Source: Cichorium intybus
Taxonomy: Eukaryota; Streptophyta; Magnoliopsida; Asterales; Asteraceae
Assembly (NCBI GenBank): GCA_023525715.1
Contig: CM042017.1
Span: 75,471,666 to 75,535,665, forward strand
Reading direction: 5' to 3'
Length of the DNA: 64,000 bases
Shown here: in pieces, positions 38,920 to 51,184 of the stretch
Position numbering within the stretch: position 1 is the first letter of the stretch
Layout: each line of letters starts with the position of its first letter
Made by a program: the position numbers and the translations under genes
Notes under the pieces: generated by a model
Database searches by the model: none
What the model saw: the letters and a program-made list of their open reading frames with translations, nothing else
What the model was told of the DNA's origin: nothing

Positions 38920-39203
38920 TGCTCATGCCATGTGATACACTTTTGAATTTGATTACTATATGAGAAACTTGGATTGAAATTGCAACAAGGTTATCTTGGA
39001 CTCTTGCAATGAATCTTTTAAACTAAACCAAAAGACTATTGAGTTCGGTAAATCATAGGAAATAACAATATATGCATTTTTACCTATACTCTTGAATCAC
39101 TTTTATTTATTTGCATATAATAGCAATATACTCACGTTTTTAGTAATTGTAACAATATATAATTTGAAACTTCAAAAGTAGACATTATTATTATTTTAAA
39201 ATA
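38920..39203. other. Unassigned AT-rich spacer
   Basis: No feature recognised. Confidence 0.4.
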
Positions 39204-40858
39204 GGGTAAATTTCATAAAAAACACTAACTTTTCAAAAAATTTCGATTTTGACACTGTGTTATTTTTTTTCAATTAAGTCACTAAGTTTTCAATTTTTTT
39301 CAATTAAGTCATTATCTTTTCAATTTGGTTTCAATTTTGACCATTTGACCGGTCAACCCGGTAGTCAGCTGACGTGGCATGATGACGTGTCAGTCTTCGA
39401 TGATGCGACGATGACGTGACATGTTGACGTGACACCCGAGTGTCAAAATTGAAATAAAATTGAAAACATAGTGACTTAATTGAAAAAAATTGAAAACTTA
39501 GTGTTTTAATTGAAAAAAATAACATAGTGTCAAAATCAATTTTTTTTTGAAAAATTAGTGTCTTTTTTGGAATTTTTTCTACATTTTTTAAAATGATAAA
39601 TTAGTCTTTTTACGTTTTTAGAACGTATAAATATATTTTTTACAAGTATAAAGACGTATTTTTATATTTTTAGAAGCATACATACATTTTCATAAGTATA
39701 TATACGTATTTATACTTCTAAAGACGTAAAAAAACGTATTTATACTTCTAAAGACGTAAAAAATGTATTTATACTTCTAAAAATGTATTATACTTCTAAA
39801 AATATAATAATATGTATTTATACTTTTAAAGACGTAAAAACATATTTATACTTCTTAAAATGTATTATACTTTTAACCAAATGTACTTAAACCAACATAA
39901 AAATATATTTATATTTCTAAAAATATAAAAATATGTATTTATACTTCTAAAGACGTAAAAACATATTTATACAACTAAAATGTATTATACTTCTAACAGA
40001 ATGAACGTAAACCAACATAAAAATATGTATTTATACTTCTAAATGAAAAAACATACACGGAAGAACTTAAACCAACATAACGGAACAAATATAAACAAAT
40101 AAACATAAATTAACGAACAAATACTTATTTTTATGTTTTTAGAAATATAAAATACGTTTTTTTACATATAATCACGTATCGTATCAATCAAAAGCACGTT
40201 TGTTTTGCATATAATCACGTATCGTATCAATCAAAATCATGTTTATAATGAAAAAATGTCAAGAAAGAGTTTTAAACTCGTTTTATAATACGTATTTTAT
40301 TGATATATACATGTTTATATGCAGAAAAACGTATTTATATTTCTAAAAACATAAAAATATATATTTATATATACTTATGACAATGTATCTATGTTTCTAA
40401 AAATATAAAAATACGTATTTATACTTGTAAAAAAAAATATTTATACGTTCTAAAAACATAAAAAGACGAATTTATCATTTTAAAAAATGTAGAAAAAATT
40501 CCAGAAAAAACACTAACTTTTCAAAAAAATTTGATTTTGACACTGTGTTATTATTTTTCAATTAAAACACTAAGTTTTCAATTTTTTCCAATTAAGTCAC
40601 TATTTTTCAATTTTGTTTCAATTTTGACACTCGGGTGCCACGTCAGCGTCACATCATCAAAGACTGACACGTCATCATGCCACGTCAGCTGACTACCGGG
40701 TTGACCGGTCAAATGGTCAAAATTGAAACCAAATTGAAAACATAGTGACTTAATTGAAAAAAATTGAAAACTCCGTGACTTAAGTGACAAAAAAAATAAC
40801 ACAATGTCAAAATCGATTTTTTTTGAAATGTTAATGTATTTTTATGAAATTTGCGCCC
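39204..40858. mobile_element. 1.65 kb giant inverted-repeat element
   Basis: Arms of about 400 bp (39204-39618 and 40463-40858) are inverted copies. Outer ends: GGGTAAATTTCATAAAAA against the reverse GGGCGCAAATTTCATAAAAA. Inner ends: TACATTTTTTAAAATGATAA against TTATCATTTTAAAAAATGTA. Each arm is itself palindromic (AACTTTTCAA, AATTGAAAA and GTGACTTAATTG repeat in both senses) around a GC-richer core with TGACGTGGCA and GACCGGTCAA. The centre is a degenerate array of CGTATTTATACTTCTAAA units. No reading frame and no clear target duplication. The superfamily is uncertain, possibly MULE-type. Confidence 0.7.
39620..40462. repeat. Degenerate TATTTATACTTCTAAA tandem array
   Basis: About fifteen imperfect copies of a 25-45 bp unit, (A/C)GTATTTATACTTCTAAAGA followed by CGTAAAAA, fill the centre of the giant inverted-repeat element. 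Confidence 0.75.
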
Positions 40859-41329
40859 TTTTTAGAACGACCGAATTTTATAAATAAAGAAATTGCAATG
40901 AGCTAGAAATAACTACAAAGATCTGAAGTAACGGCTAACATATGGTTTTGTAAAAACCAACCTTAGGTTTTAACTTCGTGTTCCTATTCAACATCCAAAA
41001 GAAATTTTGGGAAACAATGGAATCAAAAGGAGCTGCCTTATTTGGTTTTACCATTTTGGAAATGGTCTCATTCTGAAACATCCAAGTCACAATCAATCAT
41101 GAGGACAGAGTCAAGAGTTTTTTTTCCTGAAGAGACGTGACACCAAAATTATCCTTCCAAAGAAATGACTCTGCAATGGTAGCCGCTAGGCAGTTAAATG
41201 CACGCTATAACGGTTAGCTGACTATTGAAAAAAAAAACAACGTATTTTAGCGATGACAAATTTAGCATCGAGAAAGGTCGCTATTGGCCACGTTGGATAC
41301 CAGTACATTGTGTTAGGTTTTATATACCC
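40859..41329. other. Unassigned, with a possible CACTA end
   Basis: No gene. At 41240-41285 the sequence TATTTTAGCGATGACAAATT, followed by TTAGCATCG and GGTCGCTATTGG, resembles the subterminal repeats of plant CACTA elements. No CACTA terminus or duplication was found. Confidence 0.35.
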
Positions 41330-42169
41330 TAGATTCACTAATCATGACGGTGGAAACATACAAAAATTTCTAAGGCTAGTAACAATTACTAAAAACCTAT
41401 AAGGAAGCCACTTAATGATAATTTACAACTAAGAAGGTTTAAGATTACCAACATTTAGCAAAACCAATTTGCTTGAGAAACACACTTGATGATCAAATCC
41501 AAAGCCAATGAAGATAGTACCCAAATTAGAGTACCTCTAATGGTTTACACTCAAAAGTCCAAACAATTAGGTTAAAAAGGTATTTTAGAAAAGCTCGCTA
41601 TAAAACCCTAGAGAGAGATTATAGATTCTGCTTGAGAAAGAAGAGAAAAATTCTAGGTGAGGGAGCTCTGGAATTGGCCATGACGGGAACAACGGAGGTA
41701 TTCGGGCCCTGAGGCTTTCTCATGCTCGCCTCGACGGTTTGTAGTAAACCGTGTAGTTGCATTAATATGGTCTCCGTGTTGTTCAAATGATATGTCAGGA
41801 TAAACTGATCATAACAACTAGGAAGTGAAATCAAGACCATGTCACTGGCCAACTCCTTGTCGAAGTTCACGTTGAGTTTCTTGAGTCTTTCAAAGTACTG
41901 TTGCATCTTCTGCACATGGGCACAAACAGACTCTCCCTCTTTCATTCTGCACGACATAAGGATCTTGACAACCTCACATCGCTCCTGCCTTACCCCCGGA
42001 CCCCCGTTGTTCGGGGCGCCCATAAGTACGAGTATACTTTAAATCAAAATAAACTCAAACAAGTGTGCACTCCGCACCACCTTACTTATTCAATATCTAT
42101 TATGATTAAATTGGTAAAACAAGTTCGTCTTATTTACTTAAATAATATTGGTGATACTAATCACCAACA
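41330..42169 (-). pseudogene. Chimeric copia relic: gag fragment between LTR pieces
   Basis: On -, 42169-41990 is the start of an LTR related to 22672-23442 (TGTTGGTGATTAG). It runs directly into a gag fragment (41985-41640) reading CEVVKILMSCRMKEGESVCA, then LASDMVLISLPSCYDQFILT. After it, 41640-41330 looks like an LTR interior (CTCTCTAGGGTTTTATAG). A proper order would have the whole LTR before gag, so the copy is rearranged or deleted. Confidence 0.6.
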
Positions 42170-42178
42170 TATAATAAA

Positions 42179-42415
42179 CTTAAGAGTTTAATCTAAACTC
42201 TTTTCCTTTGGTAATCTAAAGTTACCAAAGGAAATTTAGTAGGTCTTCTTGGGAGTGTTTTCCTATGTGTGGTTTATGGAAGCAACCTTGAAAGACTAAT
42301 CTAAACTTAAGAGTTTAATCTAAAGTTACTTCCTTTGGTAATAATTATGAAATTTAGTAGGTCTTCTTGGGAGTGTTTTCCTATGTGTGGTTTATGGAAG
42401 CAACCTTGAAAGACT
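42179..42415. repeat. About 120-bp tandem duplication with internal palindrome
   Basis: Two copies (42179-42297 and 42306-42415) share TAAGAGTTTAATCTAAA, then TTTAGTAGGTCTTCTTGGGA to GCAACCTTGAAAGACT. The first copy contains an inverted repeat, TTTCCTTTGGTAA / TTACCAAAGGAAA (42201-42233), absent from the second. Confidence 0.85.
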
Positions 42416-43364
42416 TGTATTTTACTTTTATGTTTTGGATGGAAATGCATAGCCCTTGGTTTTCATATCTTACAATATACTAGAATTTAACCTTGAGGAA
42501 ACTCTCTTTTATGCTTGAACCACTATAATTTTGCAGAAATTTAAGTTATCTGTAATATATGTTATGATAAAACCTCTACCTAGTATATTATTAGCTCACG
42601 CACAATGCGTGCCTCTAAAGAACTTTTTCTAGTAGTGTTATTGCTTTTGCCAGCTGCACAACACATATTATGAACAAGTAACATTACATTACTCCAATTT
42701 GTTATAAACAGTCTCTTATGTTCGTTTTTCCTATTAATATGCACAATTTAAGTGGAAACCGGGACCTAGAACTCATTGCAAACTGCAATCATACTTGTTC
42801 AAGAACATATATTTGGGTACGTACACCATTTTATTGAACATAGAGCCACACGTAGGGTTTTGGATGTGTTATGATTAAATTCAAGAAATTGATTTATTAA
42901 TGAAGAAAATAAAAGCCACAGCAACAAAAACAACAATGTCCAGGATCAATGTATGCATACCAACCAAATATATGCAACACCAATAACAGATGATGTGTAA
43001 GGCATAAACATTTAAAGGCACGAGTTACAGTTAAAATTTACATCGTTCTTATGTTCCTGGATCAAGATCGAACTCACAGGTTGTCACACAACTCACCAAG
43101 TATCTTTTTGTTAATAAAATTTACATTTGGTTTGAAATACCGATCATTCCAATTCAGGTCCCTACCCCATCAGGATCTAGAATGCGGCCACTGAAAAGAA
43201 ACCTAACCAATTATCCGATTCTGGTTCTTAGATTATAGCTCAAAAAATTGAGCCAGAGTCATGCATACTTGTTGAAGGATTGGTGTGTGGCCTTGTCCCT
43301 AATGTCAATACCAATGTTAAGATTCTTCAACAATAATTATTAGGAATTTTATATTTAGCTTAAG
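42416..43364. other. Unassigned, with a Helitron-like terminal hairpin
   Basis: On -, a hairpin GCACGCA/TGCGTG (42597-42612) is followed by AGCTAATAATATACTAG (to 42580), resembling a Helitron 3' end. The base after CTAG is G rather than T, and no 5' end was found. The rest holds nothing recognisable. Confidence 0.35.
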
Positions 43365-43373
43365 GGAAATCTA

Positions 43374-43661
43374 CATTAAAGTCATAATATTTTGGCTCAA
43401 TTTATGAAAAAGTCACAAATTATTTTTTATTAACAAAAAAGTCCCAAATTAATTTTTATTAACAAAAAAGGACAGAAATTACATGTTTTATCTTCAATAA
43501 AGTCCTAATATTTTCGCACAGTTTCTGGAAAAGTTTCAACATTAGCCAGTTTTCTGTCCTTTTTTGTTAATAAAAATTAATTTGGGACTTTGTTAATAAA
43601 AATTAATTTGAGACTTTTTCATAAACTGAGCGAAATATTGGGACTTTATCGTAGATTTCCG
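43374..43661. mobile_element. MULE-type MITE
   Basis: 288 bp with inverted ends GGGAAATCTACATTAAAGTC and the reverse of GACTTTATCGTAGATTTCCG, extending inward with ATATTTTGGCTCAATTTATG. It is flanked by 9-bp duplications TTAGCTTAA (43365-43373) and TTAGTTTAA (43662-43670), 8 of 9 identical. The 9-bp size points to the Mutator superfamily. No coding capacity. Confidence 0.8.
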
Positions 43662-43883
43662 TTAGTTTAACGATGAATGATATAAATGTAAATACTTTTG
43701 TATGTGGTGTAAAACTCTCATGAAAGTTGAATTTGAGTAAAAAAAATATTATTTTATATACCTAAGTTATTACTTCAGCATGTATGCATAAACAGTGATT
43801 GCTAAAATCACTTTTCAGTTTTGTGTGGTTCATGTCTTCTTATACATATACACAACGAGAGAAATAAAAGAGTCCAAAATTTT

Positions 43884-43976
43884 TGGGAATTTGGAAGCAA
43901 TTTCTCATTTTCTTGTTCAACGCATTAAAATCTTGGGGAATTTGGAAGCAATATCTCATTTTCTTGTTCACCGTTG
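43884..43976. repeat. Short tandem duplication, about 52 bp
   Basis: Two copies of TTGGGAATTTGGAAGCAATT followed by TCTCATTTTCTTGTTCA, just downstream of the receptor-kinase gene. Confidence 0.85.
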
Positions 43977-44153
43977 TCTTCAAATATGATCACATACACA
44001 CTAAACACATTTCCATTACATTTATATGAAAAAGTTTATTAACCAAACAACATTCAACTAAACACATTTAGTAAAATACATCATAGGAAACTACAGAAAA
44101 CTATATAATATCGAAAGTACACGATATATCATTAAATCATTTACTAAGAGATG

Positions 44154-47100
44154 TTAAATCAAAATCCGGTCCTTCATCAACAGATTTGAAACTTGGAGCA
44201 TCGTTGGCCTTTCACGTGGGTTAGAGTTCAAACATGCTCTTGAGAGATTCAATACAGATTTCACTTGATTCTCAACTTGTGATGAGGGAGGCGGTATCCG
44301 ACCATCTCCCACATTTTCCGGCGACAAGAAATCAACAGACAATGTTGGTAAAGTTGTTATTAGTTCTCCAGGATGTTTTCCCATGACCACTTCTAGTGCA
44401 ACAACTCCAAAGCTATACACATCGCATTTCTCAGTTGCCACCATCGTATAAGCAAGCTCTATCCAAAGAAACATGAGATAAAAACAAAAAAGCCATATCA
44501 ACCCCACAATAATATAACATAGACACATATGGAACAAGCATCACAAAATTACGTACGTTACCTGGTGCAATATAACCATAGGTTCCTGCAACTGCGGTCC
44601 AGTTAGATGAGTCTAGCTTTAAAAGCTTTGACACGCCAAAATCGGAAATATGTGCCTCGTAATCAGAATCAAGAAGGATGTTTGCTATGGAAATGTCTCT
44701 ATGAATTATAGGCGGTGAGCAATCGTGATGCATATAAGCCAAACCATTAGCTATAGCCTTTACGATATTGATCCTTTTCAACCAATCCAATTCTTTTGCT
44801 AAGGTATCGATGCTTAATATTGATCCTAGGCTTCCCTTTTCGAGGTATTCATAAATCAAAAACGAATGACGGGCATGGGAGCAATATCCATAAAGTTTCA
44901 CAATGTTTCTATGCCTTATGTTCGTTAACGCTTGTACCTCATTAAGGAAACCTGTATGATCAGCCTTCTCGGATGGTGAGTGAAGTTTCTTGACAGCTAC
45001 GACATTGTTAGGTTGTAGCTCGGCCTTATACACAATACCATAACCTCCGATCCCAATGCAATATGCTTCATTAAAATCATTTGTTGCCTTCAAGATATCT
45101 TCATACACTACTCTCCCATCGAAACTTGTTATGGAGAAATAATCACCACCTTCTTCATCCGTTGGTTTTGTTAGAAAAACTTTCTTTCGTTGTCGATAAG
45201 AAATGACACCCCACATGAATAAACCAAGTAAAAATCCCCCAACAAGAGGGAGCGTAATTAAAAGGACAATTCTATGATGGAAGGGGTCATTTTTCTTCTT
45301 TTTAGTTTGACTTTCACAAAGTTTCAGTCCAGTAACATTTCCACACAAACCTGGATTGCCTTCTATAGATGCATTCACAAAGTTAGCGCTAGGGGGAACT
45401 GGACCTGTGAGCTCGTTGTAAGACAAATTGATATCAATCCCTCTAGGCAAACTTATAAAAGAATTAGGAATACAACCTGCTAGTCTATTGTGAGAAAGAT
45501 CCAATTTTTCCAAAGACTGCATACTTTGAACTTCAGAGGGTATCTCTTTAGTGAACAAATTATGAGATAGATCAAGCTTTGTAAGTTGACCTAATTTACC
45601 AATCTCAGATGGGATATTTTCATGGAGCTTGTTATCACTAAGATTCAAGTAGTAGATGTGTTCCCAATTGCCAATACTTCTTGGTATCGAACCATTCAAT
45701 CTATTTCTGGATACATCGAGCTCAAGGAGTTGTTGGAGTGATCCGAGCTCTGGAGGTATACTACCTGAAAGCTGGTTATCAGACAAGTACAAATACAACA
45801 TACGTTCCATCTTCCAAAACTCCTTTGGGATCTCACCAACCAAACGATTCGACGAAAAATTAAGTCTTTGTAGTTGATTTAAATTTATAAACTTCGAAGG
45901 AATAGAACCACTGAGTTGATTGGAGTTCATCTCAAGATCAGTGAGAGACTTCAAATTCCCAAGTTCAGTAGGAATGGGACCAGAGAGCTGATTGTTGTAC
46001 ATATAAAGCTGCTTCAAAGATGTCAAATCACCCAATGATGAAGGAATAGAACCACTAAGTTGATTATTGTTCACCCTAAGACCACAGAGAGATTTCAAAT
46101 TTCCAATGCCAGTAGGAATGGGACCAGAAATTTTATTATCTTGGATATACAACCACTGTAGGTTGCTGCTCAGGTTTGTTAGTGATGAGGGAATAGTACC
46201 ACCAAGTTGATTGTCACTCACCTCAAGATCAACAAGAGACTTTAAATTCCCAAGTTCAATAGGAATAGGACCGGATAATTTATTTACATGGAGGTACAAA
46301 TTTTGTACGCTGCTTAGGTTTGCTAGGGATGAAGGAATAGAACCACTGAGTTGATTATCACTCACTGCAAGATCAGTAAGAGACTTCAAATTCCCAAGTT
46401 CAGTAGGAATATGACCGGATAATTTATTTCCATGGAGGTACAAATGATGTAGGCTGCTCATATTTGCTAGGGATGAAGGTATAGAACCATTGAGTTGATT
46501 GTGGTTCACCTCAAGATCAGTGAGAGACTTCAAGTTTCCAAGTTCTGTGGGAATAACACCGGATAGTTTATTCTCATAGAGGTAGAGAAGCTTTAGGTTT
46601 CTTAGTTTTGCTAGTGATGAAGGAATAGAACCATTAAGTTGATTTTGGTTCAACTCAATATCAATGAGAGACTTCAAATTCCCAAGTTCAATAGGAATTA
46701 GACCACATAATATGTTAGCATGGAGGTACAAATACTGTAGCTTGCTCAGGTTTTGTAGTGATGAAGGTATAGAACCACTGAGTTGATTGTGGTTCACCTC
46801 AAGATCAGTGAGAGACTTCAAGTTTCCAAGTTCTGTGGGAATGACACCGGATAGTTTATTCTCATAGAGGTAGAGAAGCTTTAGGTTTCTTAGTTTTGCT
46901 AGTGATGAAGGAATAGAACCATTAAGTTGATTTTGGTTCAACGCAAGATTAACAAGTGACTTTAAATTGCTCAGTTCAACAGGAACTGGACCAGATAATG
47001 TGTTTCCATGGAGGTACAAATATTGTAGGTTGCTCAGGTTTTGTAGTGATGAAGGAATAGAACCACTAAGTTGATTGTAGCTCACCTCAAGATCAATGAG

Positions 47101-47931
47101 AGACTTCAAATTCCCAATTTCCGTAGGAATGGGACCAGATAATTTGTTCTCATAGAGGTACAGATACTGTAAGTTGCTGAGGTTTGCTAGTGATGAAGGA
47201 ATAGAACCACTAAGCTGATTGGTTCTCAGAATAAGTTCAACGAGAGACATCAAATTTCCAATTTGAGTAGGTATTGGACCACTCAAATTATTATTATAAA
47301 GATAAAGATAAGCCAACTTTGTCAAATTTCCCAAGGATGGAGGTAATTCTCCTTGAAGAGAATTATTATACAGTGCAAGGTCATAAAGAGAGGCTAGTTG
47401 GCCGATTTCTTCTGGTATTGAACCACTCAAGTTATTATGCATCAGGTTGAGGATCTCAAGACCGGTTAGCATCCCTACTTCAGGTGGGATTGCGCCAGAA
47501 AACTTATTCATTGAAAAATCAAGATAGACAAGTTTGGGCAAGAGTCGGATTTCTGGTGGGATGGGACCAAAGAAGTTGTTTATGCTGAGATCAAAATGCG
47601 TAAGATTGTGTAGCAAAGAGAATGAAAATTGATGAAGTGTACCCTTTAATCCAGATGAACTGAGGTTCAACCTGTGAATGCTCCCATCAACATTGCAAAC
47701 TACTCCAAACCAAGAGGTACATGGAACGGGTGCACTGGAATTCATAGGGAGGGGAATCCATGAAGAGACAGAAGAGTTATTTGGGATTTGAAGGTTTGCC
47801 TTCCATTTAAGAAGAGCATTGGATTCCTCCAAAGAAGCAGAAGCAAGATTTGGTATGCGGGAGAGTGTAATGATTTGTAGAGCTAGAGTAAAATATAAGA
47901 AGTTTACAGAAAATATTATTTGTTTTGCCAT
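44154..47931 (-). CDS. MIK2-type leucine-rich-repeat receptor kinase (2 exons, about 32 LRRs)
   Basis: Exon 1 is 47931-44562 and exon 2 is 44458-44154. The 103 bp intron (donor GTAACG, acceptor GATAG) interrupts the conserved APE codon, and splicing restores GYIAPELAYTMV. The product is 1224 residues: signal peptide 1 to about 32; LRR N-cap with CTSWFGVVC; about 32 LRRs of 24 residues (about 70-850); membrane helix about 886-910; kinase about 937-1215. The kinase has GIGGYGIV (glycine loop), AVKKL (Lys), HRDISIANILL (RD catalytic loop), DFG and APE, so it is probably active. Family members such as Arabidopsis MIK2 sense peptides at the plasma membrane and signal with co-receptors. The ligand here is unknown. 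The LRR number is larger than the roughly 24 usual for MIK2, owing to internal duplications. Confidence 0.93.
46210..47245 (-). repeat. Duplicated LRR block within the receptor kinase
   Basis: Alternating LRR types (YLYENKLSG and LEVNHNQLSG) give a 48-residue two-LRR period. One segment is repeated almost base for base at an offset of 288 bp, which is four LRRs (for example GTGGTTCACC at 46501 and 46789 on +). Confidence 0.85.
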
Positions 47932-47965
47932 GTTGTGCTTTGAAAAATGATGGTTTGTCTATCCT

Positions 47966-47973
47966 AATTTATA
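47966..47973 (-). promoter_or_regulatory. Candidate TATA box of the receptor kinase
   Basis: TATAAATT on -, 35 bp upstream of the ATG. If used, the 5' leader would be only about 5-10 bases, so a more distant promoter remains possible. Confidence 0.4.
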
Positions 47974-49516
47974 CTTGAGATACCATTTCTGTTGTCTTTT
48001 AATTTCCCTTGTTCAAAGAAGAAAATGTTAGAGATGTCATATTTTTCCACAAGGAGTGTCTTTTACGTTAAAGTCAATTTCATATTTTTTCCACAAAGGA
48101 ATGTATTACACGGTATTCCTCTTGACAAGCTAGGATGGCAAAAACAAAGGTTAATTGGAAATTTTATTAAAATAGTTAGTTACCAAACAGGGTTGTATGT
48201 TAATGTTAATGATGGATTTAACAACGTAATATTACTTTAGCAAAAAAAAATTGCAATATAACTTCACTTGATTAGCTAAAAACATATTCATTTTTGTTTT
48301 CGATTAGTACAAGTTTCAACCAGAGTGTGTTTTACTTCAGAAAGTCAATTCTTTGGATGATGACTATTATCTGGATGATTCGCACGTCCAATTTGTGTGA
48401 ATCAAAATAATCTAAAAATTGAATGAACCTGCCTCATTCCTTGAACGTATGAAGTAGGAAAAGAATATATTACACCTCTCAAAAACCATAACTTTCAAAA
48501 CCCACCAAAATCAAAACATGTTAATGTTATCACCAAAAACTCACCGATTAGCAAAGACTAGTAAAATATAGATTTGCATAGACCCTATTCAGAACTTCTC
48601 ACAGATGATAATAACACTTTGATGATTTCTGTCCAACGGTGACCTTTTACCCTCTCCCAGCGTGACCTTTTAATTGAGACTGCTCCACTTTTGAGATTCT
48701 TGACAGTTGCCCAAGTTTTCAGAGATTTGAAGTAAGGGTTTTGAGTAGAGAGGTGGAAGGGCGGTGGTCACTTTTAATTTAGATCGGGATTTTAATGGTA
48801 GAATTATAAGTTTAGCAGGAAACGGATGAAGATGGTGATATTCAGCGGCGGCGGGTCGTGATGTTAGGCACGGTGGTGGAGGATGGTGATGTTTCGTCGC
48901 TGCTGGTGTTTGGTGGAAGCGGGTGGTAACGGCAGGGGAGGAAGACGATGTGAGGAACGACTCCCGCGTTATCACGTTTTGGAGGGACGGTGTCGAAAGT
49001 CGAGAACTAGAGATTAGACACCATGCATTGCAACGGAATCCAGAAAACAAGCATATTGTAACAAAAACTTTATAAGCGATAGAAATTCTTTAAAAAGGTA
49101 TGTATAAACATGCAAAAAATGATTTTAAAATATAAAGTTATAAAAATAAATTTGTAAAAAGCTATATTGTAAAATAAGATGTAATATAGTTGTAAAAAGA
49201 TTCAAATAAAAGCCTTCGTTTTCAAAAAAAAAATATTAAAAGAAGTCAAGCAAAATTTATAAAAAAGAAAAGATTCGACAAAATAATAATAAAACTTAAA
49301 AATATGGGTTAAACTTGTAACAAAATAAAATTACTTGAAGTGACGATTTTGGGCTTGTCCAATTTAGTGTTGGGTGGGATCGGATTTAGGGCTGGATCTG
49401 GTCATGGTTAGGTATATAAACATCCGATCTAACGCAAAAAGCCAAAAAGGTATTGACATGTTGTTGGTTGTGATGATAGAACTTACAAGCTTCAGTTTGC
49501 AAAACACTATATAAAC
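47974..49516. other. Unassigned intergenic sequence
   Basis: Upstream region of the receptor kinase. A minus-strand frame at 49050-48670 (126 codons, rich in Pro, Ser and His) lies in a GC-richer patch (48750-49000), but it has no domain and no close splice support, so it is not called a gene. The rest is AT-rich. Confidence 0.4.
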
Positions 49517-49884
49517 TAGGGATGGAATTGGAACGGTATCAGAGTTTTTTCTTGTATACTGTGTACCGTACCAATTATAACTGGTACACAATTTTTATTA
49601 TCAGTACCGTACCAAATATACTTGGTACCAACTTATTTGGCTATCGACAAACTTGGTTGGTACATATTGGTATTGGTATACACCAAGAACTTTACTTTTA
49701 GTATTGTTTACCCTAGCCGGTCGTTGTTTACTTGTGGGTTACTTGTGTTATTAGTTTGATTTTAATATTTATTATTGTTTGAAAAAGAATTAGTATTAAG
49801 AATTTCTTTAGTAATTCATTTCCGAGTATGCCTTGTTAGTTATTACTCCTAATTAAAACATAAAAAATGAGAAAACACACACAC

Positions 49885-49981
<97 letters not shown>

Positions 49982-50154
49982 TTGGTTGGTACGGTACAAC
50001 CGTGGTATTCTAAATTTTGTACCATTACCGTACCAAAACTGCTTAATTGGTAGTAGCCAAACATATTGGCTACCAAACATGTTGGCTACCGGCTTTATTG
50101 GTACGGTTGGTAACGTGTTGGTTGGTTCTCCACGGTACATTTTTGCCAGCCCTA
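49517..50154. mobile_element. hAT-type non-autonomous element with (TA)n core
   Basis: 638 bp, ends TAGGGATGGAATTGGAACGG and the reverse TAGGGCTGGCAAAAATGTACC. It is flanked by ATATAAAC on the left (49509-49516) and CTATAAAC on the right (50155-50162), an 8-bp duplication with one difference. Subterminal GGTACCGT/ACGGTAC motifs (TACCGTACCAA) are repeated at both ends, as usual for hAT elements. No transposase. Confidence 0.85.
49889..49978. repeat. (CA)n/(TA)n microsatellite inside the hAT element
   Basis: About 90 bp of TA repeats preceded by a short CA run (49875-49887). Confidence 0.95.
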
Positions 50155-50449
50155 CTATAAACCACTAACCAAGTATTAAACTTTAGTTAACTTTCCCAAA
50201 AATAATATAACGTAAAAAATAAACATTGTTTACTGATTTGACCTTAACTATAGTAACACATTTTTGTCAAATGTTACATTTATAATATGACGGTGATTAA
50301 GATGCTTTCAGTTAAGTTAATTAAATGATAAAATAATAATAATATTATTAATAATAGAAAACACAAAACATGCTATTTTTTTAGTTTTAGTTAGTTTGAT
50401 TTATTCTTAAAAATAATTACTCAAATATTATTTAATAATGTTAGGATCC

Positions 50450-51054
50450 AAAATTTGTTTCATGATGTCTAGAGGGATGTCATAGTCACACTACAAAGGT
50501 CATTCTGGTAGATAAACTATTTATCAATTTCAGTCACTATGAAATTCCTAGATAATTGAGATTCACTGATTAAGGTCAACGACATGTTAATCTCGATTAT
50601 GCTCATCTGAAGTAATGGCAGGGATACTGTAGATCATATATTAGATGGTGGATCAACCATGAAAAAACTGATGGAGAATATGCCGACAAATAAACTTCAA
50701 TCTTTTAAGTTCACATGCAACCTAAAGATCTATGTTTTCTCTAATTGAATCTATAACTAAGAACACTAAGGCATAATCGAAAATTACAAGGAAGGTTTTA
50801 AGATTACATACCTTTTATTGATCTCTTAGAAGCAACCACCATAAATGTCGTGCCTCTAATGGCTCACACCCAAAATACCAGCAAGCAGGAAAACCAGAGA
50901 GAGGAGGAGAGTCTCTATGAGAATGGCGCATGATATGGGGTACTGGGACTCCTTATTTATAGCCCTAAGTTGATAAGTGATAAGGCTTATACACTATCTT
51001 ATTTGAATTCAGATATGATAAGCGTTTTATCATATAATTCAAAACCCTAATCAT

Positions 51055-51056
<2 letters not shown>
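50450..51056 (-). pseudogene. Copia LTR and leader relic
   Basis: On -, 51050-50700 is similar to the 3' half of the copia 1 LTR (TTTATCATATCTGAATTCAA, then GGCTATAAATAAGGAGTCC and ACATAGATC). 50690-50450 is the end of a leader like that of copia 1 (TTTATCTACCAGAATGACC, then ACTATGACATCCCTCTAGAC and TTTTGGATCCTAAC). The stretch between, including the hairpin-1 core, is missing. Confidence 0.65.

Positions 51057-51057
<1 letters not shown>

Positions 51058-51144
<87 letters not shown>
51058..51144. repeat. (TA)n microsatellite
   Basis: About 87 bp of TA repeats at the edge of the copia LTR relic. Confidence 0.95.
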
Positions 51145-51150
<6 letters not shown>

Positions 51151-51184
51151 GACAAGGCCTAGTAATATCAATTATTTTAGTCGT

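Noticed and set aside
45274..45877. Plus-strand frames inside the receptor kinase
   Set aside because: They are shadows on the opposite strand of a well-supported coding exon.
48670..49050. Minus-strand frame of 126 codons
   Set aside because: The composition is low-complexity (Ser, Pro, His), with no domain, no good start context and no supporting exon. It probably reflects a GC-rich patch.
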